From contig PDUO01000010.1 of the NCBI GenBank assembly GCA_003008705.1, positions 744,001 to 808,000 on the forward strand: a stretch of 64,000 nucleotides of DNA. The letters run 5' to 3'. The stretch is from Pezicula radicicola (lineage: Eukaryota; Ascomycota; Leotiomycetes; Helotiales; Dermateaceae). Each line of letters begins with the position of its first letter. Within the stretch, counting starts at the first letter, position 1. The notes under the pieces were generated by a model. That model searched no databases. It was not told where the DNA came from and was given only the letters and a program-made list of their open reading frames with translations. Below, piece by piece: positions 10,443-21,041 of the stretch. The position numbers and the translations under genes were made by a program.

Positions 10443-11939
10443 ATGACATCGAAAACAGCAACCATGCCCTCCTCAAATCCCCCAACTGTGGCAGAACCAC
10501 CTAAGCCCGAGAATACAAAACCCGCTGCGACTTCAACAGAAGCCCCTAAATTATCCGGCGCTGAGCTAAAGGCAAAAGCAAAGGCAGAGAAAGCTGCGCG
10601 ACGAGCACATGCCTTAGCAGAGAAACAAGGAGGAGGAGCAGCACCTGTTCCAGGAGCGCCAGAGCAGGTACCGAAAGGTGAAGGCTTAAAAAGTCCTAAG
10701 TCATCATCACAAGGAGGACAACAGAAGAAAACTCTTACAGCAGGCGTTGAGTCACGAAACATGCCAGGGCGAGGAGGATCACAAAAGAATGCATCAGTTT
10801 CACCGTCGCCCGAAAAAGAAGAGGACAAGACTGTAGAGTTTTTTAGGCATTTGTACAAGCCACGCAGGACGACAATTGCTGGAGCTGAGTCTGTGGTTCA
10901 TCCTGCAGTTCTAGCGTTGGGTTTGCAAATGAGCAGTTACACAATATGTGGGAGTTGCGCAAGACTTGTTGCAACACTGCAAGCATTCAAGAGGGTGAGT
11001 GTCTGTACTTTAGTGATGGAGACCTTCCCTTGTTTTACTAGAAACTTCACTTGCAATTTGCTAACTCGTCCCAAGGTCATTGAGTCATACATTACACCAC
11101 CACAACAATCACTGTCTAGACATCTTACTTCGCATGTTCTTAACCCTCAAATAGATTACTTAGCTTCATGCCGGCCCTTGTCAATATCCATGGGAAACGC
11201 AGTTCGGTGGTTAAAGCTTGAGATTTCAAAAGTGGACATTTATCTACCAGATGCCGAGGCTAAGAAAGGACTTTGCGAGGCTATTGATGCTTTCATTCGT
11301 GAACGAGTCACATTTGCCGATGCAATTATTGCAAAGGAAGCAGCAGCTAAGATTAGAGACGGGGACGTTATCCTAACCTACGCTAAGAGCAGCGTGGTCC
11401 AAAAAGCTTTAGTGCATGCCCACGACGAAGGGAAGAAATTCCGAGTTATAGTTGTCGACTCAAGACCCTTGCATGAAGGGAAGCACTTGGCTACGGCTCT
11501 GGCAGAATTGGGCATAGAAGTCAAGTATTGCTTGCTTAACGGACTTAGTCACAACATCCAAGATGCTACGAAAGTAATGCTGGGTGCACACGCCATGATG
11601 AGTAATGGACATCTCTACTCAAGAGTTGGAACGGCACTTGTTGCAATGGAGGCCACTGAGTCGGACAAACCTGTTCTTGTCCTTTGCGAAACAATAAAGT
11701 TTACAGAGCGTGTAGCCGTGGATTCGATCATGTACAACGAGATCGCACCAGCAGATGAGCTTGTTATTCCTAATGGCCCTCTGGCACAATGGCGGGATGT
11801 CAAGAAACTTCAACTTTGCAATCCGATGTACGACGTTACCAAGGCAGAGTTCATCCAGATGATTGTGACTGAGTCGGGCAACGTTCCTCCAACCTCAGTT
11901 CCGGTACTTCATAGGTTAGGCAACGAGAGCCAGGGGTAG
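10443..11939 (+). CDS. GCD2: eIF2B delta subunit (guanine exchange factor for eIF2)
   Basis: Regulatory subunit of eIF2B, which recharges eIF2 with GTP and is the target of eIF2alpha phosphorylation in amino-acid control. Exons 10443-10994 and 11076-11939 give 471 residues. The N terminus is Pro/Lys/Ala-rich with LSGAELKAKAKAEKAARRA, typical of the delta subunit. The eIF2B Rossmann-like core follows: LQMSSYTICGSCARLVATLQ, SLSRHLTSHVLNPQIDYL, SMGNAVRWLKLEISK, GDVILTYAKSSVVQKAL, FRVIVVDSRP and YSRVGTALVAMEA. The 81-nt intron (10995-11075) is a multiple of three with no stop, so the frame reads through it. It is removed here because family members run straight from LQAFKRV to IESYITPP. The first ATG of the frame is at 10443; another lies seven codons in. 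Confidence 0.93.
   Translation: MTSKTATMPSSNPPTVAEPPKPENTKPAATSTEAPKLSGAELKAKAKAEKAARRAHALAEKQGGGAAPVPGAPEQVPKGEGLKSPKSSSQGGQQKKTLTAGVESRNMPGRGGSQKNASVSPSPEKEEDKTVEFFRHLYKPRRTTIAGAESVVHPAVLALGLQMSSYTICGSCARLVATLQAFKRVSVCTLVMETFPCFTRNFTCNLLTRPKVIESYITPPQQSLSRHLTSHVLNPQIDYLASCRPLSISMGNAVRWLKLEISKVDIYLPDAEAKKGLCEAIDAFIRERVTFADAIIAKEAAAKIRDGDVILTYAKSSVVQKALVHAHDEGKKFRVIVVDSRPLHEGKHLATALAELGIEVKYCLLNGLSHNIQDATKVMLGAHAMMSNGHLYSRVGTALVAMEATESDKPVLVLCETIKFTERVAVDSIMYNEIAPADELVIPNGPLAQWRDVKKLQLCNPMYDVTKAEFIQMIVTESGNVPPTSVPVLHRLGNESQG
10995..11075 (+). other. in-frame 81-nt intron in gcd2 without stop codon
   Basis: Donor GTGAGT and acceptor CCCAAG flank 81 bases that translate without a stop. Retention would insert 27 residues between the conserved AFKR and VIESYITPP segments of eIF2B delta. 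Confidence 0.75.
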
Positions 11940-12379
11940 ATGGAAAATGCTAGGCGCTTGGAGTTATGGAAACAAAGAGCATCTCTGGATCTTCTGCAAA
12001 GGACGAAAAGAGGGATGCGCTGGCAATGGACGTCGGATGAGAACAAAATAGCCTTGTGGGTATTATAGGCATAAATAGCTTTTATGGCGGGCTTCACCTG
12101 CGGAGCAGGCCCGGCTTAACTGATATGGCTTAAGCTGAGTTCAATTGCTGTAAGATAGTGTAATGATCAAGCTACCTTGACCACCTCCGTCTTCCAACTC
12201 AATCTTTCCACATCAAGGCTTTGTCCTCTCAAGCCACTGTGTTGTGTAAACCTTTAAATTATAGCCGAATATCCCGAAACACCAAGTGACTTGACAGTTG
12301 CAAGGTCGCATTCATTCTTTGTACAGTGCGTAGTCTCGCAACTATCATTCCATCTCTCCAAACCCATCCGTCTCATGCC
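11940..12379. other. convergent intergenic, 3' regions
   Basis: About 440 bases between the ends of gcd2 and the small membrane-protein gene. Nothing but presumed 3' untranslated sequence is visible. Confidence 0.55.
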
Positions 12380-12722
12380 TTAAACCTCCGAACCAGCAGC
12401 AATCCTCTCCGCCCTCCTCGCTCGCTTCTCCAACAAAGCCTGCTTCCGCTCCGCCAATATCTTATTCTGATTATCCTCAACGCCCGTCAACCAGTATCCG
12501 AAGCTCGCGCCAGTTCCTGCAAACAATGGGTATACCCATAGTGATTCCTTGTTGAACAATGGTCGCATCTCGATACCAAGTTGCCAGACTCGGGTAGCAA
12601 TGCCTATTCATTCCACCAAGAAGGTAAGTTCAAGGGTCATGGTGGAGAGAGTAGTTCTGCTGTATAAGGTACGGAGGGGAAGACGAACCGAAGCCGCTCC
12701 AGAAGAGTATTTTGGAAACCAT
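12380..12722 (-). CDS. small single-helix protein, probably mitochondrial
   Basis: Two exons, 12689-12722 and 12380-12603, join in phase (donor GTTCGT, acceptor AATAG) to about 85 residues. The protein starts MVSKILFWSGFGIATRVWQL and continues MRPLFNKESLWVYPLFAGTG, then FGYWLTGVE, then a charged helical tail rich in Arg, Lys and Glu. It therefore has one or two short hydrophobic segments and a basic C-terminal helix, the build of small accessory subunits or assembly factors of the inner mitochondrial membrane. It looks conserved-fungal to me and a complex I accessory subunit is one possibility, but I cannot name it with certainty. Without the first exon the second exon alone still starts with an ATG (62 residues). 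Confidence 0.6.
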
Positions 12723-13045
12723 TGTGTGATTTTATTGCTTGGCTTTTGCGTGTGTTTTGGTTTGGAAGGACTCAAAGTTGTGAGTTTGGAGGTTGCGGGA
12801 CGGTGGGATGTGGTTGTTTGTCCGCAATGGAGTGAGAGAGGTAGTCCTGTGTACGAAAGTACTAGGTTGAGGTTAACTGATTGATTGATCTGTAATTAGC
12901 CGCGTCTACGCGCTAACGCGCTAAAATATGCCAAGCTCATTCACGTGTATTCGCTCACGTCGCATTTGGTTTGCGACCATTCCATCCAAACTTCCTTTAA
13001 ACTTTCTTTGAACTTCCAAGTTCTACAGAACCCAAAACATGACAT
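12723..13045. promoter_or_regulatory. divergent promoter, small membrane protein / shg1
   Basis: 323 bases between two outward-reading genes. It contains a GC-rich patch with two CGCGCTAA-like repeats near 12900-12925 and no other visible signal. Confidence 0.5.
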
Positions 13046-15507
13046 ATGTTCATTGATTTGAATACTATGGCTTTTGCAAAGCCTTATGTCAGTGACAGTA
13101 AGGAGAATGACGGTCCTGTTTACAAGAAGCTGAAGACTTCCGACTTGCCTCTTTCGTCCACAACACGCGATTCCATTCAGAAATTGGCACATACTTTTAA
13201 GAAGAAAGGCGGCTATGATTCGCTCAGAAAGCAGATCTGGGATGATCTTGAAAGCGGGGTAAGGATACTTATATCATATTAATTCCCCAGCTTACGAATA
13301 TCAAATTGCAGGATTTCGAAGCGGAGTTCACTCGCTCTCTCCTGAGCGTCGCTGAAGATGAGATCGAGAAGAACCCCTCACAACTACTCAAGCTCGATCG
13401 CGGCAAGGCCACTCTACTGATTGAGGGTGCGATTGATCGTGGGGGCGTATACCAGACAGCTGAAGCGCGAATCGACGCTCTAATCGACAAGCACATTCAA
13501 GAGATCGAAGAAGGCATACGAACCTTGCGGAAAGCAGAAGTCGGCGAAGAAGTCGCAAATGCAGAACAAACAAATGGTTCGAAGACTGATGAGCAATATG
13601 CTGCCGAGTTTGCTGCAAAGAGAGCTGCGCGAGAGGAGGCTAGGGAGAAGGAACGTGAGGAAGAGCGCGCTGCCATTGAGGAGAAGAAGAAGTTAGAGAG
13701 AGCTAGGAGGAGGGAGGAGGAGAGAAAGAACGAGCTGGAGCTGGAGAAGAAACGTGAGGAGCGGGAGAGTAGGAGACGGGCGGACGAGGAAATGCGAGCG
13801 AGGAGGGATAAGGAAAGAGAAAAGGAACGCGAGGAAAGAGACAGGGAGAGGGACAGAGATCGCGAGCGGGATAGAGAAAGGGCAGAGAGGGACAGAGAGC
13901 GAGAGCGAGAGCGAGAGAGAGAAAGGGAACGGGAGGGGAGGGAGAGGGACAGAGATCGTGAACGAGACCGAGACGAACGTCACAGACGGCGAGATGAGGA
14001 TTCCAGACGAGCGACCAAAGAACAAAAGGACTCTGAACCAAATGTGGAACTTTCGAAAGAAGAACATGAACGTATTGAGAAGGAGGCTCTGCTCGCCCTC
14101 CAGATAGAGGGCGAGCGAATCTCCCGAAGGTCAGGACGGCATCAATTGGAGTTAGAAGTCGATAGGTCATTGGCCCCGCCTCCACGCAAGACTGCACCTG
14201 CCTCTGCTATTCAGCCTAGATCCAAGGATTCACCTACCCCAAAACAGGAAGCCAAGAAATCCAGCTCTGAGGGCAGCAAAACAAAAGACCCTGAGTTCAA
14301 ACCACCTTTAGGGCCGAGTGCTATGCGAGATCTCGAAGAAAAACGTGATCATCGTGATCGAAGAAGCAGTTATCGAAGTCGTAGTCGTGATCGTGCTTCA
14401 ACTCGAAGGAGCAGGTCAAGAAGCCGACGTAGACGAGATAGCAGAGAACGAGATGATCGACGAACCAGAGGCGTTTCTCGAGACCGCCTAGACCGTGCCA
14501 CCAAAGATGATGATAAGAAAGAAAAGGATACGGAGCGGTCTCGCCGTGGTAGTCGGGATCGTGATGATCGTCGGCGTAGGGACAGTAGAGATCGTGATGA
14601 CAGACGACGGCGAGATAGCAGAGATAGGGTTAGGGATCGTTCTCGTTCTCGATCTCGAGACCGCCGGAGAAGATCACGCACTCGCAGCCGTGAGCGGAGA
14701 GAAAGACGGCCCAGTCCACCACGCTTGCCTGGCGGAGCTCCAGACATGGAACCATGGAAGAAGGCGGAGGTCAAGAAGAGAGAGGAGGAAGCTAAGGCTT
14801 ACCTTGCAGCACAGAAAGAGGCCCGTGAAAAAGGCCTGCCGATTCCAGGGTGGAATGATAGAACTAAGAGAACAGACGTCGCTTCAACACCCAGACGAGA
14901 AGAGGGCGCCGGTTCTAGTCCAGTCTCAACAAGGAAGCGGGATACCTCTCGGGACAGAGAAAGGGATAAGGATCTTGACAGAGCACCGAGAGGACCTCGT
15001 GGAAGAACTAGGTCTCGATCCCCCATTGGAAGACGTGGAAGCAGGACCCAGAGAAGCACTAGCCCGATCAACATTGACCGATACGTCCCAGGAGCTTCAA
15101 GTTCAAGGCGAGGAAGTACTGCAGTACGAAGTCCGGTACGACGACGAGATAGAAGCAGAGACCGGGACCGTGATCGAGATAGGGTCAGAGACAAGGATCG
15201 TGATAGAGATACTCGGCGATCAAAGGACGACGACGAAGAGAAGCCCCGACGAAGATCCCGATCACGCAGCCGACGGAGGGATAGAAGCCGGGATAGAAGC
15301 CGGGATCGGGACCGAGACCGAGACAGAGTGCGGGCGAGGACTAGGAGTAGAAGCCGGAGCCCATACGTCAGAAAAGAGAGAGATTCGAGGAGAGAGCGTA
15401 GCCGAAGTCGTGATCGCGATCGCGATAGGCGACGGGATAGGAGTCGAAGCAGGGATAGAGACCGCAAGCGAAGCAGATCTCGCAGACGAGAGAGTCGACG
15501 GGAGTAA
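13046..15507 (+). CDS. shg1: COMPASS Shg1-domain protein with long RS/RD-repeat tail
   Basis: Exons 13046-13258 and 13312-15507 give 802 residues; an in-frame ATG at 13067 is an equally possible start. Residues about 30-140 match the COMPASS Shg1/BOD1-type domain: LAHTFKKKGGYDSLRKQIWD, LLSVAEDEIEKNPSQLLKLD and LIEGAIDRGGVY. Shg1 is a subunit of the Set1 histone H3K4 methyltransferase complex. After it come a charged coiled-coil-like stretch (about 190-310, Arg/Glu repeats) and several hundred residues of RS, RD and RDRDRD repeats, as in splicing regulators. A short ordered island, GGAPDMEPWKKAEVKKREEE, interrupts the repeats near residue 565, and LPIPGWNDRTKR follows shortly after. Yeast Shg1 lacks such a tail. 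Because arginine codons repeat regularly, long shadow frames exist on both strands. Confidence 0.85.
13745..15500 (+). repeat. purine-rich degenerate RS/RD/RE codon repeats
   Basis: The tail of the Shg1-domain gene is a chain of degenerate Arg-Glu, Arg-Asp and Arg-Ser codons (GAGAGNGAG, CGNGAYCGN). It has low nucleotide complexity and a strong purine excess on the plus strand in the first third. The repeats keep the protein frame open throughout. Confidence 0.8.
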
Positions 15508-16116
15508 GAGCATATTTTTTATTTTTATTTTTTTGCTCCTCTTGTATTCTATACTTGTGTAAAAAGGCATTATGATGTACGATATAAGATAATTGCCAGC
15601 GGCAACTGGTGGCGAAGCATTAAGGAAGGGACTTTGGATTGGAACCATGGCGGTAGATGGATGAGAGAGGGTCTTCGTAGATTTCGAGGGAGCCCATACC
15701 AGTATCAGTGAAGATCATAAGTGTCTCATCCGAATTTTTGCCATTATGATTTTGAGTTCTGGTCAAAGCTCATTCGAATTAATTGTCAGAGGGCGCAATG
15801 ACATGGGCTACTGTGTTGTGATGTGTTGTCTTGTGTTGTCTTGTCTTGAAACCACGGCGCCCTCCACTGGGTGGTTCGGTTCCCGCAGTTTCGTTTTAGG
15901 CTCGCACGGCTTACCCAAGCATGACGGTCCGGGGGCCAGGGCCAGGGACATTCCGAACTAGACCTGACATTCCTTCCTCTTCTTGAACCTCTCAAACATC
16001 TTCTATTCTTCCATTCTTCCATTCTCCCTTTCTCCCTTTCTTATATTCTTCTCTGTTGATCTGCTTCCTGGAGGACGTGAGATGGATCGATTGGTTCCAT
16101 TATAGCCTGAAGCAAT
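15508..16116. promoter_or_regulatory. intergenic, shg1 3' region and atg22 promoter
   Basis: About 610 bases. At 15800-15850 there is a TGTTGTGATGTGTTGTCTTG-like simple repeat. The stretch 15965-16050 is CT-rich, as expected of a fungal 5' leader before the atg22 ATG. No gene seen. Confidence 0.55.
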
Positions 16117-18342
16117 ATGAGGTTCCCAAAACTGAGCGAGGAGGAGTTGGAGGAGCAGGAGCAGGACCAGAACCGATCGCTGCGCGCACCGAGGTACCCG
16201 GAAGAAGATACTTCTGTGACCACGAAGAGAGAACTGTTCGGTTGGTATGCCTACGGACTTGCTGCTGAAGTCTTTGCGGTGTGCGGCGTTGGTAAGCTTA
16301 ATTCTTTATATCCTTTCGTAAAACTCTACACATCTCTGCGTGATCCCATCTTCGAGGCCAAGTAGCTGTTAACTGACGAGCCTCATCCAGGGTCCTTTCT
16401 ACCAGTCACACTTGAGCAGTTAGCTCGCGAGAATGGAGTCCTTTACTCTGATAGGACTACCTCCTGTCTTGCCAAACATTCTCCCAGTAGTGGCAATTCG
16501 ACCACTGCTGCTTCCATGGCCAGGTTATTTCTGAGAGCTGCGACGCATAAAGAGAATAATCAATGCGTAAGTACTCGATTTGTCAAAGCAGAACTAGTTA
16601 CTTCCGAGATACCTAGAATAAAATCTAACTCCGAATTCTTCATAGGTGGTCACCCTTCTTGGTCACGAGATCACGACGTCTAGTCTTGCTATGTACACTT
16701 TCTCCGTGAGCGTACTGGTGCAAGCGCTCGTGTTGGTTTCTTTCAGTTCGGTTGCTGATCATGGTAAGTTCTTCAATTGAAAGAGGATGGCTATATCTAA
16801 CACAAGTCTGCAGGCAAGTACCGCAAAAAGCTGCTTCTCTTCTTTGGATTCTCAGGAGCTACGGCCAGCATGTTGTTTCTACTTGTGGTTCCAAGCATCT
16901 ATTTCGTTGGGTGTTTACTCACAGTGATCTGTGTTGCATGTCTGGGATCCTCGTTTGTGCTCCTCAATTCATTCCTGCCGCTTCTCGTTCTCAATCACCC
17001 GCTCATGCAGAGCAATAACCAGACAATTGCTTTAGAGTCTATGTCAGGAACCTCCACAGAAGGTTACGAGCAAGAGATTGAAGTTGGAGGCTTGACGCCA
17101 ACGAGATTGGGCTTCAAAAAAGATCCAAGAGATCTACAGATTTCCTCGACGATATCCTCGAAAGGTGTGGGAATCGGTTACGCGGCAGCTGTCTTCGTAC
17201 AATGCTTGAGTATTATATTACTATACCTCATGTCAAAAGGGCCTACCTCCAAGATATCAACCACGCTTCCCCTCCGACTAGTAATATTTTTCGTAGGACT
17301 TTGGTGGTTCGTGTTTACTATCCCCACCAAACTTTTCCTCCGCGACCGTCCTGGACCACCTTTACATGCACATATGGCCGGACGAGCCATAAATTTACGC
17401 TCAGTCCTAGCATATGTGTCCTTTGCCTGGGCCTCATTATGGAAGACTATCAAAGTAGCTGCGAAGCTTCGACAAGTCGTTATCTTTCTTGTAGCATGGT
17501 TTCTCCTCTCCGACGCTGTCGCAACTGTATCCGCAACAGCTATTCTCTTTGCACGAACTGAGTAAGGACATTCTCTGAGCCATAATTTCCTATCTAGGCT
17601 GATTCATGAGCTTTGAGACATGACTCTAGAGGTTGGAATATCTGTCAAAGCTCGCGAATCATGTCTTAAACTCTTAAATTCAACTGAAAGAAGTATTGCT
17701 AACTCTGAGAACTCCAGGCTCGGGATGAGCACCGTTCAAGTTGCAGTACTTTCAATAACCGCCACTTCATCAGGTATAGCTGGGGCCTTCACCTGGCCCA
17801 TAATTTCAAGGCGGTTCCAACTGAAAACCAACAATACCATTGTGGCCTGCATTTGCCTCATGGAGATCGTCCCACTTTACGGTCTTTTGGGTATGGTGCC
17901 CTATGTAGAATCCTTGGGGGTCGGTGGACTGCAGCAATGGTGGGAAATCTATCCACTGGGTATTATCCACGGCTTCGTAATGGGCGGTCTCTCTTCTTAC
18001 TGCAGATCCTTCTTCGGTCGCTTAATCCCTCCAGGACACGAAGCAGCTTTCTATGCCCTCTATGCCATTACCGATAATGGAAGTTCAGCCGTAGGACCTG
18101 CAGTAGTTGGAGCTATTGTTGATTCCACAGGCAGTATCAGACCAGCATTTGGGTTCCTGGCTGTGCTTATAGCGTTGCCCGCACCCATGATCTTCATGGT
18201 TGATGTGGAGAGGGGTCAGAACGATGCTGCACAAATGGCCAAGACCATGAAAGCTACAGGTGGTCTCGATGATGACGATGCACGTGTTGCAGCTGGATTC
18301 CGGGGCGAGCAGTCAGAAGGCTTGTTAGACGATCATAACTAA
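16117..18342 (+). CDS. atg22: Atg22, vacuolar amino-acid effluxer (MFS)
   Basis: Vacuole-membrane permease of the Atg22 branch of the major facilitator superfamily. It exports leucine and other amino acids released when autophagic bodies are broken down. Exons 16117-16291, 16391-16566, 16646-16763, 16814-17561 and 17718-18342 sum to 613 residues, normal for the family. Diagnostic stretches are [77 protein letters not shown] and [20 protein letters not shown]. About a dozen hydrophobic segments are visible. The acidic cytoplasmic tail ends EGLLDDHN. The fourth intron (17562-17717, 156 nt) is the longest; its second half has an ATG at 17620 open into exon 5, but the join used here restores the conserved ELGMST block. 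Confidence 0.93.
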
Positions 18343-21041
18343 ATACCATGAGGATACGAGAGATGAGTCGATACAGCGCAAGCTAATGTTTTACGATTAT
18401 GACAAAGACTGGCTTGAAGCGAGCAGCTAGACTTTATGTTGGTGGGTTTGGAAGGATTATGGCATTTAGGATATTTTTATCAGCGTAGAAAAGAATAGAG
18501 AATTGAATCCATATCAACAATAACTCCGCCTTTGGATGACTTGTTAGTCTCTCACAACCAGTGCAGGGACTTGAAGACTCATTAAGCACCAAATGACAAG
18601 GACCGGCCGGGCCAACCCAAGACCTCAATGTAAGGAGAGAACAAATAAAGTATCTGTTGTTTAAACCATTCGTTTTCTCCCTCCTTATTATTGTTAGACT
18701 AGGTCACATGTTTCAAAAGATGAGAGTCTAAACACTCTAATACTATCTAGCACTAGGGGGTAGATATATAATATAAACAAAACTTAAAGCTGTCTTCCTC
18801 TATATTTCTCTATCTTCATTCTCTTAAGTCCTTCTACTTTATACTAAAAAGGCCTTAACGTATTTCAAGTACTGTCTACGATTTATCCAAAACTTTTCTC
18901 CTTTACAAATTTAACTTACTTTTTTATATAAATCGTTCTATAGGAGAGATCATACAGAAATTTAGAATTGTAGTTACACAGTTATATTTCTCGATTACAA
19001 CTCGATGCACTTATAGCAGTACCGTGATAAATACTTTGTGGGATATTATTTTGAGTTACCATGCTATGTATCAAGATATAAGAGACTAATATAAGTTACT
19101 TAATTTAGGCAACTTTGAGTAGCTCAGGCACTTTATTTAAGCAAGTTGATGTGCAACTACAAAACATATGTAGTAAACCCTGCCCATAAATTATACTTAG
19201 ATATTGAAAAGTGAAGTAGGTATATTCTAGAATAGGCCTACAGCTGCCCTTACTTTATCTCTTTGTAATAGCAATATCTTTGTAATAGAAGTCTATAAGT
19301 AAGGCTTCCATAAGGTTATTTTAGCTCTGCACAGAATACAGAATTAACAGGGTTGTTTCCTTAAATATAGCCTTCCATAATAGAGAGGAGGAATCAGCTA
19401 ACAAGACAGGCTATTATATATCGCTATTATAAAGCCTAATAGTCCACCTACTCTATCTATCAAGGCAGCCTTATCTTACAAGCATCAAGTCCTACGACCT
19501 ACCTACCTATATTACAATCTAGTAATACATTTAAGACATTACACACTTGCCAATCAAATGACCTAAGTCAAAGTCAGTAGAAGAAAAAAAACCCCAACCA
19601 AACCCAAAATCACACCACCAAAAACGGATTTCTAAGACATCTAACCTACACTTATGACCTCCATCAATAGGGCCGAGGGAAGAAAAAGTAACACCGAAGA
19701 AACTAAACCCTCCCCCACTAACGAACGACCCGACCTCGCCTACCTCACTCATGAATCCGCCCAGTCACCACCCCTCTCTCCTTCTACCCCACCACCCACT
19801 CTACACTCCAGGAGATCGGAATCCCTGTCACACACACAATACCCCATACCCACACACCCATCTCTACGTTTCTTTTCTCGGGGTACAGTAGCTCCAAACT
19901 CAACCCTCAAACCAAATCCCTCCAAACCACATAATCCCAAACCATAGCTCCAAACTCTACCTACCTACCACCAGTTCGGAAGTACAAGAGAATAGCTGCA
20001 TACCCTAGTACAGTAGATTCCAGGGCAAAAAGTTGGTGTAAGTGCTTCAAGTGGTTGAGCTTACTTACAACGCTACTGCAAGATTGTACACGTGCGTGCT
20101 GTCATAATAGCTAGCCTATAGTATTGTAAGTGTACCTATTTGGGTCTTGAGCATAAGGGTAAGCTAAAGAATGGCTCTTGGTGATTGGTGATTGGTGATG
20201 TAGCTACAGTATCTCCTATTGGTGCGAAAGGATCCCCGCAATTGCGTATTTTGTATTTACTACACTATTAGCCGGTGGCATGTTGAAAAATTGCCTTATG
20301 AGGAATGGGGAAGGTCTTTTAAGGTTAGAACTCCGGGGAAAGTCTAGAGGGGTATAGAGATAATAGTGCTGTGCAGTTGAGACAATAAGACCTTTGTCTT
20401 ATAGACTGACCTCCCTACTGTGCGATACTTCAGCAAAAATGAAAACGTCTTGACAACGGTAAAAGTAGCCGCAAATCCGTAGAGGCTGCTGATGAATTAT
20501 GGGAAAGAGTATTTAAACGCTATTCTATTGGTGATATGGACCTTTAACCCTTATGCTATCGCAGTAGCCCAAATACCAATAGCCCACCCTTCCACCCCAC
20601 CTTACCTTTGAGGGGGGAACATAATTTTTGCAATATGCGAATAACGCCTTGCCACATCTCTTTTGGAGGGATCCTTATGCGAGGAATGCCTTCTAACTGG
20701 TGCACACTAAGGAAAAAGAAGGTATAGGATTGGAAGAACCGGTATCTTGGGTTCGAAATGGTTGCATCTTGCACCTGCTTGATCGTGTCAAGAGGATTGA
20801 ATGTTGCGTGTCGTACCAATGGTGTGGTTATGTGGCGTGAAAATGGTTTCGTATCGTCATATATCGTAGTGGCAGTGGTGTGCTCTATATTAACCACGGG
20901 GCGTGTATCGTGTATCTTGCCATGTTCTATTGGTTTGGATGGTTTCATAGAAAGCCAGACTCGGCCAAAACCCTACGGTCCACCCAGGCGAGTAAGTAAA
21001 TTGCTTTAAGAAAAATTCAGCTGCTACCCAACCGCCCATCG
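18343..21041. other. gene-free region with AT-rich island
   Basis: No supportable gene. 18640-19560 is AT- and TA-rich with stop codons in all frames. 19560-19950 is CA/CT-rich simple sequence. 20000-20550 is mixed and carries a GGTGATT triplicate near 20180-20200. A 130-codon minus frame at 20556-20948 starts on a true ATG but has no recognisable features and lies in the RasGEF 3' region. Diverged 18-bp repeat units appear near 19090-19150 and 20050-20075. The AT-rich part resembles sequence altered by repeat-induced point mutation, an impression from composition only. Confidence 0.6.
19088..19148. repeat. diverged copy of dispersed 18-bp minisatellite
   Basis: Consecutive 18-base blocks beginning TTACTTAATTTAGGCAAC, TTTGAGTAGCTCAGGCAC and TTTATTTAAGCAAGTTGA share weak similarity and period with the clearer arrays near 37.0, 38.8 and 45.9 kb. 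Confidence 0.35.

Noticed and set aside
13693..15648. Long overlapping frames on both strands inside the Shg1/RS gene (up to 355 codons)
   Set aside because: They are by-products of regular Arg/Asp/Glu/Ser codon repeats; their translations are low-complexity and the Shg1 frame alone carries a domain.
17620..17717. Separate downstream gene starting at the ATG at 17620
   Set aside because: The region is the 3' part of the fourth atg22 intron; splicing at 17718 restores the conserved ELGMST segment.
20556..20948. 130-codon minus-strand ATG frame
   Set aside because: True ATG but no domain, no splice partners and a position in the RasGEF 3' region; kept out of the gene list.
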